Shown one piece after another: positions 34,511 through 42,900 of a stretch of DNA of 64,000 nucleotides. Position numbers and translations under genes: made by a program. Under the pieces are notes generated by a model. It saw nothing but the letters and a program-made list of their open reading frames with translations, was not told the DNA's origin and searched no databases. This stretch comes from Albimonas donghaensis. GTDB taxonomy: Bacteria > Pseudomonadota > Alphaproteobacteria > Rhodobacterales > Rhodobacteraceae. The stretch is taken from assembly GCF_900106695.1 (NCBI RefSeq), contig NZ_FNMZ01000005.1:124001-188000 (forward strand), written 5' to 3'. Every line of letters begins with the position of its first letter. Within the stretch, counting starts at the first letter, position 1.

Positions 34511-34556
34511 TGAGGCACGTGCCTCAGAATTTTCTTTACGTGAGGCACGTCCCTCA
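34511..34556. promoter_or_regulatory. Paired LacI-type operators
   Basis: O1 TGAGGCACGTGCCTCA (34511-34526) is a perfect 16-bp palindrome. O2 TGAGGCACGTCCCTCA (34541-34556) has one mismatch. The centres are 30 bp apart, three helical turns, on one face of the DNA. A -35-like TTGAGG overlaps O1. The binding-protein gene starts 66 bases after O2. Confidence 0.85.
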
Positions 34557-34621
34557 GCTACCAATTCTTTCGCAACGAGTCGCGCAGACAAGCCGCGGCG
34601 ACGTCAGGGAGGAATCGGAAC

Positions 34622-35938
34622 ATGAAAGCCGCAATCGGACTTTCCGCGATCGCGCTCGCCTCGGCCCTCGGGGCCAAAGGGGCCGCCGCCGCGGACCTGA
34701 CCTTGTGCTGGGCGGCCTGGGACCCCGCCAACGCGCTGGTCGAGCTGTCGAAGGACTTCGAGACCAAGTCCGGCCACACGATGAGCTTCGAATTCGTCCC
34801 CTGGCCGAACTTCGCCGACCGCATGCTGAACGAGCTCAATTCCGGCGGGCAGCTCTGCGACCTGATGATCGGCGACAGCCAGTGGGTCGGCCTGGGCGCA
34901 GAGGCCGGGCACTACATCAAGCTCAACGACTTCTTCGAGGCCAACGGCATCTCGATGGAGGATTTCATCCCCGCCACCGTCACCGGCTATTCCGAATGGC
35001 CCAAGGGCACGCCCAATTACTGGGCCCTGCCCGCCTTCGGCGACGTGGTCGGCTGGACCTACCGCAAGGACTGGTTCGAGAAGCCCGAGCTTCAGGCCGA
35101 GTTCCAGGAGAAATACGGCCGCCCCCTCGCCCCGCCCGCCACGCTGGAGGAGCTGAAGGACATCGGAACCTTCTTCCAGGGCCGCGAGATCGACGGCAAG
35201 ACCGTCTACGGCGCCGCGATCTACACCGAGCGCGGGTCCGAGGGCATCACCATGGGCGTGACCAACGCGCTCTACAATTACGGGTTCCAGTACGGCTCGC
35301 CCGAAAACCCCTATGACCTGGAGGGTTACGTCAACTCCCCCGGCGCGGTGGAGGGGCTGGAATACTACAAGGCGCTCTACGACTGCTGCACGCCGCCGGG
35401 CTCGTCCGACTGGTACATGTCCGAGGACATCGACGCCTACAAGTCCGGCCAGGTCGCGCTCCAGATGAACTTCGCCTTCATCTGGCCCGGCGTCGAGGCC
35501 GACCCGAACGTGGGCGGCGGCAAGTCCGGCTACTTCGCCAACCCGGCCGGGCCGGCGGGGCATTTCGCCCAGCTCGGCGGCCAGGGGATCTCGGTGGTCA
35601 GCTACTCCGAGAACCAGGAGGCGGCGCTGGAATACATCCAGTGGTTCGCCCAGGAGGAAATCCAGAAGAAGTGGTGGAGCCTCGGCGGCTATTCGGCGCT
35701 CAAGGCCGTGGTCGAGGATCCGGGCTTCGCCACCTCCCAGCCCTACGCGCAGACCTTCCTCGACTCCATGGCCATCGTGAAGGACTTCTGGGCCGAGCCC
35801 TCCTACGCCTCGCTGCTGCTGTCCATGCAGGACAAGGTCCACAAATACGTGGTCGCCGGCCAGGGCACGGCGCAGGAGGCGCTGGACGGCCTGGTCGAGG
35901 ACTGGACCGAGGTCTTCGAGGACGACGGCAAGCTCTGA
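34622..35938 (+). CDS. ABC transporter solute-binding protein (sugar/polyol type)
   Basis: A 438-residue periplasmic binding protein of the MalE-like cluster. A signal peptide of about 24 residues (cleavage near AKGAAAA) is followed by DLTLCWAAWDPANALVELSKDFE, and a typical two-domain type II fold: PWPNFADRML, CDLMIGDSQWVG, WALPAFGDVVGWTYRKDWF, and late aromatic residues (FIWPG, FAQLGGQG) likely to stack on the sugar. First gene of a seven-gene operon under paired LacI operators. Followed at once by a strong hairpin (35954-35979). The downstream DAK-type kinase suggests a C3-C4 polyol or ketose substrate, such as dihydroxyacetone, erythrulose or a polyol (inference). Confidence 0.9.
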   Translation: MKAAIGLSAIALASALGAKGAAAADLTLCWAAWDPANALVELSKDFETKSGHTMSFEFVPWPNFADRMLNELNSGGQLCDLMIGDSQWVGLGAEAGHYIKLNDFFEANGISMEDFIPATVTGYSEWPKGTPNYWALPAFGDVVGWTYRKDWFEKPELQAEFQEKYGRPLAPPATLEELKDIGTFFQGREIDGKTVYGAAIYTERGSEGITMGVTNALYNYGFQYGSPENPYDLEGYVNSPGAVEGLEYYKALYDCCTPPGSSDWYMSEDIDAYKSGQVALQMNFAFIWPGVEADPNVGGGKSGYFANPAGPAGHFAQLGGQGISVVSYSENQEAALEYIQWFAQEEIQKKWWSLGGYSALKAVVEDPGFATSQPYAQTFLDSMAIVKDFWAEPSYASLLLSMQDKVHKYVVAGQGTAQEALDGLVEDWTEVFEDDGKL

Positions 35939-35953
35939 CCCCCATCCCGCGAT

Positions 35954-35979
35954 CGCCGGCCCCTCCCCCGGGGCCGGCG
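35954..35979 (+). other. Intercistronic hairpin after the binding-protein gene
   Basis: A perfect 10-bp stem CGCCGGCCCC / GGGGCCGGCG with loop TCCCCC begins 16 bases after the stop. Such stems can protect the binding-protein mRNA or partially terminate, giving more binding protein than permease. Confidence 0.6.
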
Positions 35980-36067
35980 TCTACGGGCGGGGTCCGGGTC
36001 GCGCGCTCCTCACGCCCCGGTCCCCGCCCGCCTCATTCCCCCCAGAACCCGCCCGGAAGGACGTCTC

Positions 36068-37015
36068 ATGTCCGAGACAGCGATGGCGCGCGCCGCACGC
36101 GCCACCCCGCCCAGCGCCGCACGCCGCATCCGCGGCCTCTCCGACCGGGCCATCGCCTGGATCTTCGTGGCGCCGACCATCTTCCTGCTGCTGGCGGTGA
36201 ACATCTTCCCGCTGATCTGGACGGTGCGGCTGAGCTTCACCAATTTCCGCGCCAACCGGCCCAACGCCGAGGTCTCGTGGATCGGCCTGCGCAACTACAC
36301 GCGCATCCTGACCGACGACGACATCTGGCTGACCATGCAGGCCACGGCGCATTTCCTGTTCTGGACCATCGCCCTGCAGGTGCTGATCGGCTTCGCGCTG
36401 GCCTGGCTGATCAACCGCAAGTTCCGCCATTCGGACATGTGGACCACCATCATCGTGCTGCCGATGATGCTGTCGCCGGCGGTGGTGGGGAATTTCTGGA
36501 CCTTCCTCTACCAACCGCAGATCGGCCTGTTCAACTACGCCATCGCCTTCCTGACCGGCGCCGATCCCACCAGTTTCTCGATGATCGGCGAGGTGGCGCT
36601 GGCGCCCTGGGCCATCGTCATCGTCGACACCTGGATGTGGACGCCCTTCGTCATGCTGATCTGCCTGGCGGGCCTGCGGTCCATCCCCGACACGATCTAC
36701 GAGGCGGCGGAATGCGACCGCGCCTCCAAGTGGCGGCAGTTCTGGACGCTGACCGTGCCCATGGTCCTGCCCTTCCTGATGCTGGCAGTGCTGTTCCGCG
36801 GGATCGAGAACTTCAAGATGTTCGACCTGGTGGTGCAGCTCACCGGCGGCGGGCCGGGCAACACCACCACGCTGACCTCCATCGACCTCAAGCGCGAGGC
36901 GTTCGAGAAATGGCGCACCGGCTACGCCTCGGCCTATGCGGTGATCCTGTTCGTCACCGTCTTCGGCCTCGCCTCGATCTATGTGAAGGCGCTGAACAAG
37001 GTTAAGGAAAGATGA
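36068..37015 (+). CDS. ABC sugar/polyol permease 1
   Basis: A 315-residue inner-membrane permease of the MalF/UgpA type with six or seven helices. The first helix is AWIFVAPTIFLLLAVNIFPL. The EAA coupling loop is near residue 210 (YEAAECDRASKWRQFWTLTVP), and the C-terminal GGGPGNTTTLTS loop is typical of MalF-type partners. It is separated from the binding-protein gene by a 129-base gap containing a hairpin, and overlaps the second permease by 4 bases (ATGA). Together they form the channel of the importer. Confidence 0.92.
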   Translation: MSETAMARAARATPPSAARRIRGLSDRAIAWIFVAPTIFLLLAVNIFPLIWTVRLSFTNFRANRPNAEVSWIGLRNYTRILTDDDIWLTMQATAHFLFWTIALQVLIGFALAWLINRKFRHSDMWTTIIVLPMMLSPAVVGNFWTFLYQPQIGLFNYAIAFLTGADPTSFSMIGEVALAPWAIVIVDTWMWTPFVMLICLAGLRSIPDTIYEAAECDRASKWRQFWTLTVPMVLPFLMLAVLFRGIENFKMFDLVVQLTGGGPGNTTTLTSIDLKREAFEKWRTGYASAYAVILFVTVFGLASIYVKALNKVKER

Positions 37016-37953
37016 GCGGCTATTCGATCACCGAGCCCTCCCGCGGGCAGAAGCGGCTGGCCGGCGCGCTGGTCATCCTCTACGCGGTCATCACCCTGCT
37101 GCCCCTGCTGTGGATCGTGGCGACCGGCTTCAAGTCGCCCTCCGACGCCATCTCCTACCCGCCCAAGCTGGTTTTCGAGCCGACCATGGAGGGCTACGTC
37201 AACCTGTTCACCACCCGCACCCGCGTCACGCCCGAAACCCTGGCCGAACTGCCCCCGCCCGACACGTGGTACGACGCCATCGTGCGCAAGTACGACATGG
37301 TGATCGCGGGCCCCTCGCGTTACGGGGAGCGGTTCCTGAACTCGGTGATCATCGGCTTCGGCTCGACCTTCCTGTCGGTGTTCCTGGGAACCATCGCGGC
37401 CTATGCGTTCTCACGCTTCAAGGTGCCGCTGAAGGACGACCTGCTGTTCTTCATCCTGTCGACGCGGATGATGCCGCCCATCGCCGTCGCCATCCCGATT
37501 TTCCTGATGTATCGCGAACTTGGGCTGAACGACACGCATCTGGGCATGATCTTCCTCTACACCGCGGTGAACCTGTCGCTGTCGGTCTGGCTGCTGAAGG
37601 GCTTCATCGACGAAATCCCCATCGAATACGAAGAGGCCGCGCTGATCGACGGCTACACTCGCTTCCAGGCCTTCCGCAAAGTGGTGCTGCCGCAGGCGGC
37701 GACGGGCATCGCCTCCACCGCCATCTTCTGCCTGATCTTCGCATGGAACGAATACGCCTTCGCGGTGCTGCTGACCTCGGGCACCGCCCAGACCGCGCCG
37801 CCCTTCATCCCGACCATCATCGGCATCGGCGGCCAGGACTGGCCGGCGGTGGCGGCGGGGGCGACCCTGTTCCTCGCGCCCGTGCTGGTCTTCACCATCC
37901 TGCTGCGCAAGCACCTTCTGCGCGGGATCACTTTCGGAGCGGTGCGCAAATGA
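37012..37953 (+). CDS. ABC sugar/polyol permease 2
   Basis: A 313-residue inner-membrane permease of the MalG/UgpE type. The first helix is LVILYAVITLLPLLWIVATGF. A periplasmic insert at about 75-105 is rich in Pro and charged residues. The coupling loop is YEEAALIDGYTRFQAFRKVVLP, a clear EAA motif. ATG overlaps the stop of permease 1, and the stop overlaps the ATG of the small membrane-protein gene. The C terminus (LLRKHLLRGITFGAVRK) is the usual cytoplasmic tail of the family. Confidence 0.92.
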   Translation: MSGYSITEPSRGQKRLAGALVILYAVITLLPLLWIVATGFKSPSDAISYPPKLVFEPTMEGYVNLFTTRTRVTPETLAELPPPDTWYDAIVRKYDMVIAGPSRYGERFLNSVIIGFGSTFLSVFLGTIAAYAFSRFKVPLKDDLLFFILSTRMMPPIAVAIPIFLMYRELGLNDTHLGMIFLYTAVNLSLSVWLLKGFIDEIPIEYEEAALIDGYTRFQAFRKVVLPQAATGIASTAIFCLIFAWNEYAFAVLLTSGTAQTAPPFIPTIIGIGGQDWPAVAAGATLFLAPVLVFTILLRKHLLRGITFGAVRK

Positions 37954-38150
37954 CCGGCTTTCTCACCCGTTTCGCCACCGGCCTCGCGCGCGGGCGCCGC
38001 GGCCCGTGGGAACTGCTGGCCACGATCCTCATCGCCGCCGGCGTGTTCATGCTGATGCAGCCCTTCGCGCTGGGTCTCTACACCTGGTCCTTCCTCGTCA
38101 CGCTGGCCGGCACGGTGATGTTCATCGTCGTCAGCCATTTCCCGGAGTAA
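37950..38150 (+). CDS. Small two-helix membrane protein of the ABC operon
   Basis: A 66-residue protein with an amphipathic basic N terminus (about 1-20) and two hydrophobic helices (ELLATILIAAGVFMLMQPF and TWSFLVTLAGTVMFIVVS). ATG overlaps the permease 2 stop (ATGA), and the ATPase gene starts 3 bases after its stop, so it is genuinely part of the operon. Small two-helix membrane proteins also occur in the glycerol ABC operons glpSTPQV, between permease and binding-protein genes. Its role there and here is unknown, perhaps an accessory subunit of the transporter. Confidence 0.82.
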   Translation: MTGFLTRFATGLARGRRGPWELLATILIAAGVFMLMQPFALGLYTWSFLVTLAGTVMFIVVSHFPE

Positions 38151-38153
38151 CGC

Positions 38154-39251
38154 ATGGCCCGGATCGAAATACGGAACGTGCGCAAGGAATTCGGCGCCTT
38201 CACCGCCGTGCAGTCCTCCAGCTTCGTCATCGAGGACGGCGAGTTCTTCATGCTTCTCGGCCCCTCGGGCTGCGGCAAGACCACCACCCTGCGCATGATC
38301 GCGGGGCTGGAGCTGCCGACGTCGGGCGAAATCTTCATCGACGGGGAGGAGGTCGGACAGCGCCCCGCCTCCCAGCGCGACATCGCCTTCGTGTTCCAGA
38401 TGTTCGCGCTCTACCCGCATCTGAACGTGCGCAAGAACATCGCCTATCCGCTGGTCTCCCAGGGCATGAAGCGGGCCGAGGTGCGCGCGAAGGTGGAGGA
38501 AGCCGCCCGCATTCTCGGCATCGCCGACATCCTCGACCGCCCCGTCGGCGGGCTCGCGGGCGGCGACCGGCAGCGGGTGGCGCTCGGCCGGGCCATCGTG
38601 CGCGACCCCAAGTGCTTCCTGATGGACGAGCCGCTGGGCGCGCTCGACGCCGAGTTCCGCGAGCATATGGCCGAGGAGCTGCGCGCCCTGCATGACCGCA
38701 TGGGCGCCACCACCATCTACGTGACCCATGACCAGCTGGAGGCCATGCAGATGGGTGACAAGATCGTGGTGATGAACCACGGGGTCGTCGAGCAGTTCGG
38801 CGTCCCGCAGGAGATCTACGACTGGCCCGCGACGATGTTCGTGGCCAACTTCATCGGCTCGCCCCCGATGAACGCCCTGCCCTTCGACGGCGCGCTGGCG
38901 CAGGGGGGCTGCGCGGTGGATCTCGGCGGCGCCCGCATCCCCGTGCCCGAGAGCCTGGAGGCCGCGTCGGGCGCCCTCGCGCTCGGCGCCCGGCCCGAGC
39001 ATGTGCGCCTGTCGGACGCCGCCCCCTATCGCGGCCGGGTGACGGCGACCGAGTATCTCGGCACCACCCAGATCGTCACCTTCGACACCGCGCAGGGTCC
39101 GGTGAAGGTCCGCGCCCCCTCCGACCAGGTGGTGCGGGAAGGGGAGACGACGGGCCTCGACTTCGATGCCCGCACCCTGACCGTCTTCAATGCCTCGACC
39201 GGCCGGGCCCTGCGCTCGGTCGCCAACCGGGAGGTGCTGGACCGTGGCTGA
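38154..39251 (+). CDS. ABC transporter ATPase A (atypical signature)
   Basis: A 365-residue ATPase of the MalK/UgpC type. Walker A is GPSGCGKTT (36-44), Walker B CFLMDEPLGALD and switch YVTHDQLEAM, with a C-terminal TOBE region from about 235. The signature loop is LAGGD (134-138), not LSGGQ, so its contribution to one of the two ATP sites is probably weakened. It would act with ATPase B as an asymmetric heterodimer. ATG follows the small membrane-protein gene by 3 bases, and its end overlaps ATPase B by 8 bases. Confidence 0.9.
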   Translation: MARIEIRNVRKEFGAFTAVQSSSFVIEDGEFFMLLGPSGCGKTTTLRMIAGLELPTSGEIFIDGEEVGQRPASQRDIAFVFQMFALYPHLNVRKNIAYPLVSQGMKRAEVRAKVEEAARILGIADILDRPVGGLAGGDRQRVALGRAIVRDPKCFLMDEPLGALDAEFREHMAEELRALHDRMGATTIYVTHDQLEAMQMGDKIVVMNHGVVEQFGVPQEIYDWPATMFVANFIGSPPMNALPFDGALAQGGCAVDLGGARIPVPESLEAASGALALGARPEHVRLSDAAPYRGRVTATEYLGTTQIVTFDTAQGPVKVRAPSDQVVREGETTGLDFDARTLTVFNASTGRALRSVANREVLDRG

Positions 39252-40239
39252 GGTTTCGCTTTCAGGCATCACCCGCCGTTTCGGCGACACGCTGGCGCTG
39301 GACGACGTGTCCCTGACCGTGCCGGACGGCGCCTTCGTGGTGCTGCTCGGCCCCACCGGCGCCGGCAAGACCACCGCCCTGCGCATGGTCTCCGGTCTCG
39401 ACCGCCCCGACGCGGGCGAGGTGCATATCGGCGGCCGCCCGGTGGGCGGCCTGACCCCCGCCCAGCGCGACGTGGCGATGGTGTTCCAGCAATACTCGCT
39501 CTACCCCCATCTCACGGTGCGCGAGAACCTGGAGTTCCCGCTCAAGTCCCCCCTCCTGCGCACGCCCCGGGCCGAGATCGACCGCAAGGTCGCCGAGGTC
39601 GCCGGCATGCTGCAGATCGCCCACAAGCTCGACAACCGCGCCACCAACCTCTCGGGCGGGGAGATGCAGCGGGTGTCCATCGGGCGGGCGCTGGTGCGCC
39701 GGCCGTCGGTCTACCTGATGGATGAGCCGCTCAGTTCGCTCGACGCCAAGCTGCGCGCCGACCTGCGGGTGGAGCTGAAGAAGATCCAGGCGGATTTCGG
39801 CGCGACCCTGATCTACGTCACCCATGATCAGGTCGAGGCGATGACCATGGCCACCCATGTCGGCGTGCTCGACCAGGGCCGCCTGCTGCAATTCGGCGCC
39901 CCGCGGGAGGTCTACGAAAACCCGGTCTCCATCCAGGCCGCCGCCCGGCTGGGACAGCCGCGGATCAACCTGCTGCCCGCGGACCTGTTCGGCGACGCCC
40001 CGCCCCGCGCCGCCACCATCGGCCTGCGCCCCGAGCAGATCGAGCAGGGCGCCGGCGCCGACAGCACCGTGGTCCGGGTCGAACGGCTCGGCGACCAGAC
40101 CCGCCTGCACCTGATCTATCGCGATCATGCGCTGGTGACGGTGACCGATCCGCATACGCCGCTCGGCCCCGGCGACCTGGTGCCGATCCGCCCCCGCCAG
40201 CCGTTCTACTTCGACGCCGCCGGCGCCCGCGTCGCGTGA
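39244..40239 (+). CDS. ABC transporter ATPase B
   Basis: A 331-residue ATPase of the MalK/UgpC type starting at GTG, which lies inside the last codons of ATPase A. Walker A is GPTGAGKTT, signature NLSGGEMQRVSIGRAL, Walker B YLMDEPLSSLD and switch YVTHDQVEAMTM. The TOBE domain follows from about 230 and is somewhat short. With its canonical signature it should complete the competent ATP site facing the Walker motifs of ATPase A. Two distinct ATPase genes side by side are also found in the glycerol importer operon (glpS-glpT). Confidence 0.9.
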   Translation: MAEVSLSGITRRFGDTLALDDVSLTVPDGAFVVLLGPTGAGKTTALRMVSGLDRPDAGEVHIGGRPVGGLTPAQRDVAMVFQQYSLYPHLTVRENLEFPLKSPLLRTPRAEIDRKVAEVAGMLQIAHKLDNRATNLSGGEMQRVSIGRALVRRPSVYLMDEPLSSLDAKLRADLRVELKKIQADFGATLIYVTHDQVEAMTMATHVGVLDQGRLLQFGAPREVYENPVSIQAAARLGQPRINLLPADLFGDAPPRAATIGLRPEQIEQGAGADSTVVRVERLGDQTRLHLIYRDHALVTVTDPHTPLGPGDLVPIRPRQPFYFDAAGARVA

Positions 40240-40250
40240 GGGAGACGAAA

Positions 40251-41867
40251 ATGACCCAGTTCATCAACAAGAAAGAAGACATCGTCACCGAGGCGATCGA
40301 CGGCGTGATCCGCGCCTCGGGCGGCGCGCTGGTCCGGCTCGACGGCTACCCGCATATCCGCGTGGCGATGCGCGCCGACTGGGACCGGTCCCGCGTGGCG
40401 CTGGTCTCCGGCGGCGGCTCGGGGCACGAGCCCGCCCATGCCGGCTTCGTCGGCCCGGGGATGCTGACCGCGGCGGTCTGCGGCGATGTCTTCGCCTCGC
40501 CCTCCGTGGACGCGGTGCTCGCCGGCATCCTCGCCGTGACCGGGGAGGCCGGCTGCCTCCTGATCGTGAAGAACTACACCGGCGACCGCCTGAATTTCGG
40601 CCTGGCGGCGGAGCGCGCCCGCGCCTTCGGGCTGAACGTGAGCATGGTGATCGTGGATGACGACATCGCCCTGCCCGACCTGCCCCAGCCCCGCGGCGTG
40701 GCCGGCACGCTGTTCGTCCACAAGGTCGCGGGCGGGCTGGCCGAATCCGGCGCCGACCTCGCGACCGTGACCGAGGCCGCCCAGCGGGTGATCGCCGGCA
40801 CGCTCTCGCTCGGCCTGTCGCTCGACACCTGCACCGTGCCCGGCTCGCCCAAGGAAAACCGCATCCCCCCCGGCCAGGCGGAGCTGGGCCTCGGCATCCA
40901 CGGCGAGGCGGGGATCGAGCAGGTGTCCTATGACAGCGCCGCCCAGGCCATGCGCCTGATCGCGGCGCGGCTGGAGGCGAAGATGGGCCCCGGCCCGCAT
41001 GTCGCCCTGCTCAACAATCTCGGCGGCGCCTCGGCGCTGGAGATGTCGGTGCTGGCCAATGAACTGGCCGCGTCCTCGGTGGGGGATCGGATCTCCCTGC
41101 TGGTCGGGCCGGCGGCGATGATGACCTCGCTGGACATGCGGGGCTTCTCGGTCTCCGTCTGCCCGATGTCGGAGGCGGACGCCGCCGGCCTCGCCGCTCC
41201 CTGCCCGCTCGCCGCCTGGCCCGGCGCCAAGCCGCTCGGCCCGGTGGAGACGCGGCGCCTGCCCGACGGGCTGACCCCGATCAAGCCGCTCGCCTCCTCC
41301 CACGCGCCCACGGAGGCGTTCCTGCGCCAATGCTGCGAGATCCTGATCGCGGCCGAGACCGACCTGAACGCGCTCGACGCCTGGTCCGGCGACGGCGACA
41401 CCGGCTCGACGCTGGCCGGCGCGGCGCGGGCGCTGCTGGGCTCGATGGAGGCGCTGCCGCTCGCCGATCACACCCAGCTGTTCCGCGCCATCGGGCTGGA
41501 GCTGAGCCAGACCATGGGCGGGTCCTCGGGCGTGCTGCTGGCGATCTTCTTCGCCTCGGTGGGCGACGGGGCCTCGGGCGGGCTGTCCACGCAGGACGCG
41601 TTGCGCGCCGGCCTCGCCCGGATGAAGGAGATCGGAGGCGCCGAGCCCGGCGACCGCACCATGATCGACGCGCTGGAACCCGCGCTGGACGCGCTGGGCG
41701 ACGGGCTGGCGGCGGCCGCCGCCGCGGCCCGCAAAGGGGCGGACGCCACCGCCTCGATGACCCGCGCCAATGCCGGGCGCGCGGCCTATATCGCCGCCGA
41801 CCGGCTGTCGGGCCATGTCGATCCCGGCGCCGAAGCCGTCGCCCGCCTGTTCGAAAACCTCTCGTAG
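40251..41867 (+). CDS. Dihydroxyacetone-kinase-family kinase (DhaK-DhaL fusion)
   Basis: A 538-residue two-domain, ATP-dependent kinase of the DAK family. The DhaK domain (about 1-330) has SGGGSGHEP (53-61) and the histidine that binds the carbonyl of the substrate as a hemiaminal, H217 in LGLGIHGEAG. The DhaL nucleotide domain (about 355-538) has the Mg-binding SGDGDTGS (379-386). Relatives phosphorylate dihydroxyacetone, D- or L-erythrulose and similar short ketoses. ATG 40251 with GGAGA 6 bases upstream is preferred over an in-frame GTG at 40236. It is the last gene of the operon and would phosphorylate the imported compound. Its TAG stop lies inside the palindrome 41863-41897. Confidence 0.9.
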   Translation: MTQFINKKEDIVTEAIDGVIRASGGALVRLDGYPHIRVAMRADWDRSRVALVSGGGSGHEPAHAGFVGPGMLTAAVCGDVFASPSVDAVLAGILAVTGEAGCLLIVKNYTGDRLNFGLAAERARAFGLNVSMVIVDDDIALPDLPQPRGVAGTLFVHKVAGGLAESGADLATVTEAAQRVIAGTLSLGLSLDTCTVPGSPKENRIPPGQAELGLGIHGEAGIEQVSYDSAAQAMRLIAARLEAKMGPGPHVALLNNLGGASALEMSVLANELAASSVGDRISLLVGPAAMMTSLDMRGFSVSVCPMSEADAAGLAAPCPLAAWPGAKPLGPVETRRLPDGLTPIKPLASSHAPTEAFLRQCCEILIAAETDLNALDAWSGDGDTGSTLAGAARALLGSMEALPLADHTQLFRAIGLELSQTMGGSSGVLLAIFFASVGDGASGGLSTQDALRAGLARMKEIGGAEPGDRTMIDALEPALDALGDGLAAAAAAARKGADATASMTRANAGRAAYIAADRLSGHVDPGAEAVARLFENLS

Positions 41868-41897
41868 GGCGGGTGCGAACCCGCCTTCCGCCCTACG
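41863..41897. repeat. Dispersed palindromic element, copy 2, containing two stop codons
   Basis: Arms CGTAGGGCGG (41863-41872) and CCGCCCTACG (41888-41897) enclose an inner hairpin GCGGGT-GCGA-ACCCGC. The TAG in the left arm stops the kinase gene. The complementary TAG in the right arm (41893-41895) stops the convergent trpD2-like gene. It shares the CGTAGGGCGGGT core with the element at 287-346 and probably acts as a terminator in both directions. Confidence 0.85.
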
Positions 41898-42900
41898 CCG
41901 CCTGGGACCGAGGCCGGGTCGCCCAGAGCCGCCCGGCCTCCGCCTCCGCCGCCCCGAGATCCGGGAACAGCCCCGCGGCGAACAGCGCCGCGGCGGCGGT
42001 GCCGGTGACGATGGCCTCCGCGAACGGGTCCGTCCGCGTCCCCTCCCACAGGGCGGGAAGGTGGGCGGGGTCGGGCTCGGCCTCCGCCAGCCGGCGGGTC
42101 TCGTCGATCAGGGGAGCGGCCTCGGTCTCGTAGCGGGCGCCCCCGGTCACGCCTTCCAGCGTCACCGACTTGGCCGGGTTCCGCTCGAACTCCCCGCCGC
42201 CGCCCTTCAGCGCCACCTGCCGCGGCTGCCCCAGCAGCATCGAGGCCGAGGCCTGCAACGGCCGATAAGGCGGATGGAACACCCCCTGCACCGAGGTCGC
42301 GGCCCCCGACGGGCACATCACCCGCAATGTGGTGTTGACCGCGGAGCGCAGGCCGAACAGGTCGCGCAACCGCAGCAGGCGATAGAGATCCGGCGACATC
42401 GCCTCCAGCGGCGCGTAGCAGATCCCGTCGGAGACGAGCGCCGCCCCCGCGGCCTCCGGCGTCTCCACCACCGGGATGCCGATAGGCGCCAGCATCCCCC
42501 GCAGATCGGCCGCCGCCCGCATATGCGCCGCCGAGTTCCAGCCGTGCAGCATCACCGTCTGCCCCGCCATGGCGCAAAGCCGGGCCGCGAGCAGGAAATA
42601 GGGCAGCCCGCGGGACCGCCCGGCGGCGTAGCTCGGCCAGTCGATGGAAGGCGCCAGCGCGCGCCATTCCGGCAGGCTGTCGCGGGCGCCGTCGCAGAAG
42701 CCCGCGATCTCCTCGGGGTTCTCGCCCCGAAAGCGCATCAGCATCAGCAGGGCGCCCACGCTCTCGGGCGCGACGCGGCCCGCCAGCATCAGGCGCATGG
42801 CCTCCCCGGCCTCCTCCCGCGTCAGGTTGCGGGACCGGCCGGGGCCGCGGCCCAGGATTCGGACATAGGGGGCGAGGTCGGCGTTGGGGTGCTCGGTCAT
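41893..42900 (-). CDS. TrpD2/YbiB-like glycosyltransferase-family protein
   Basis: A 335-residue protein with the fold of anthranilate phosphoribosyltransferase. The N-terminal helical domain (NLTREEAGEAMRLMLAGRVAPESVGALLMLMRFRGEN in part) and the FGLRSAVNTTLRVM and GGGGEFERNP segments match, but the phosphoribosyl-binding loop (GTGGD in TrpD) is not conserved. E. coli YbiB, of the same group, is a nucleic-acid-binding dimer rather than a TrpD enzyme. ATG overlaps the nasA stop by 4 bases, so it belongs to the nitrate operon. It is often found there in Rhodobacterales but its role is not established. Its stop lies in a palindrome. Confidence 0.82.
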   Translation of the reverse strand: MTEHPNADLAPYVRILGRGPGRSRNLTREEAGEAMRLMLAGRVAPESVGALLMLMRFRGENPEEIAGFCDGARDSLPEWRALAPSIDWPSYAAGRSRGLPYFLLAARLCAMAGQTVMLHGWNSAAHMRAAADLRGMLAPIGIPVVETPEAAGAALVSDGICYAPLEAMSPDLYRLLRLRDLFGLRSAVNTTLRVMCPSGAATSVQGVFHPPYRPLQASASMLLGQPRQVALKGGGGEFERNPAKSVTLEGVTGGARYETEAAPLIDETRRLAEAEPDPAHLPALWEGTRTDPFAEAIVTGTAAAALFAAGLFPDLGAAEAEAGRLWATRPRSQAA

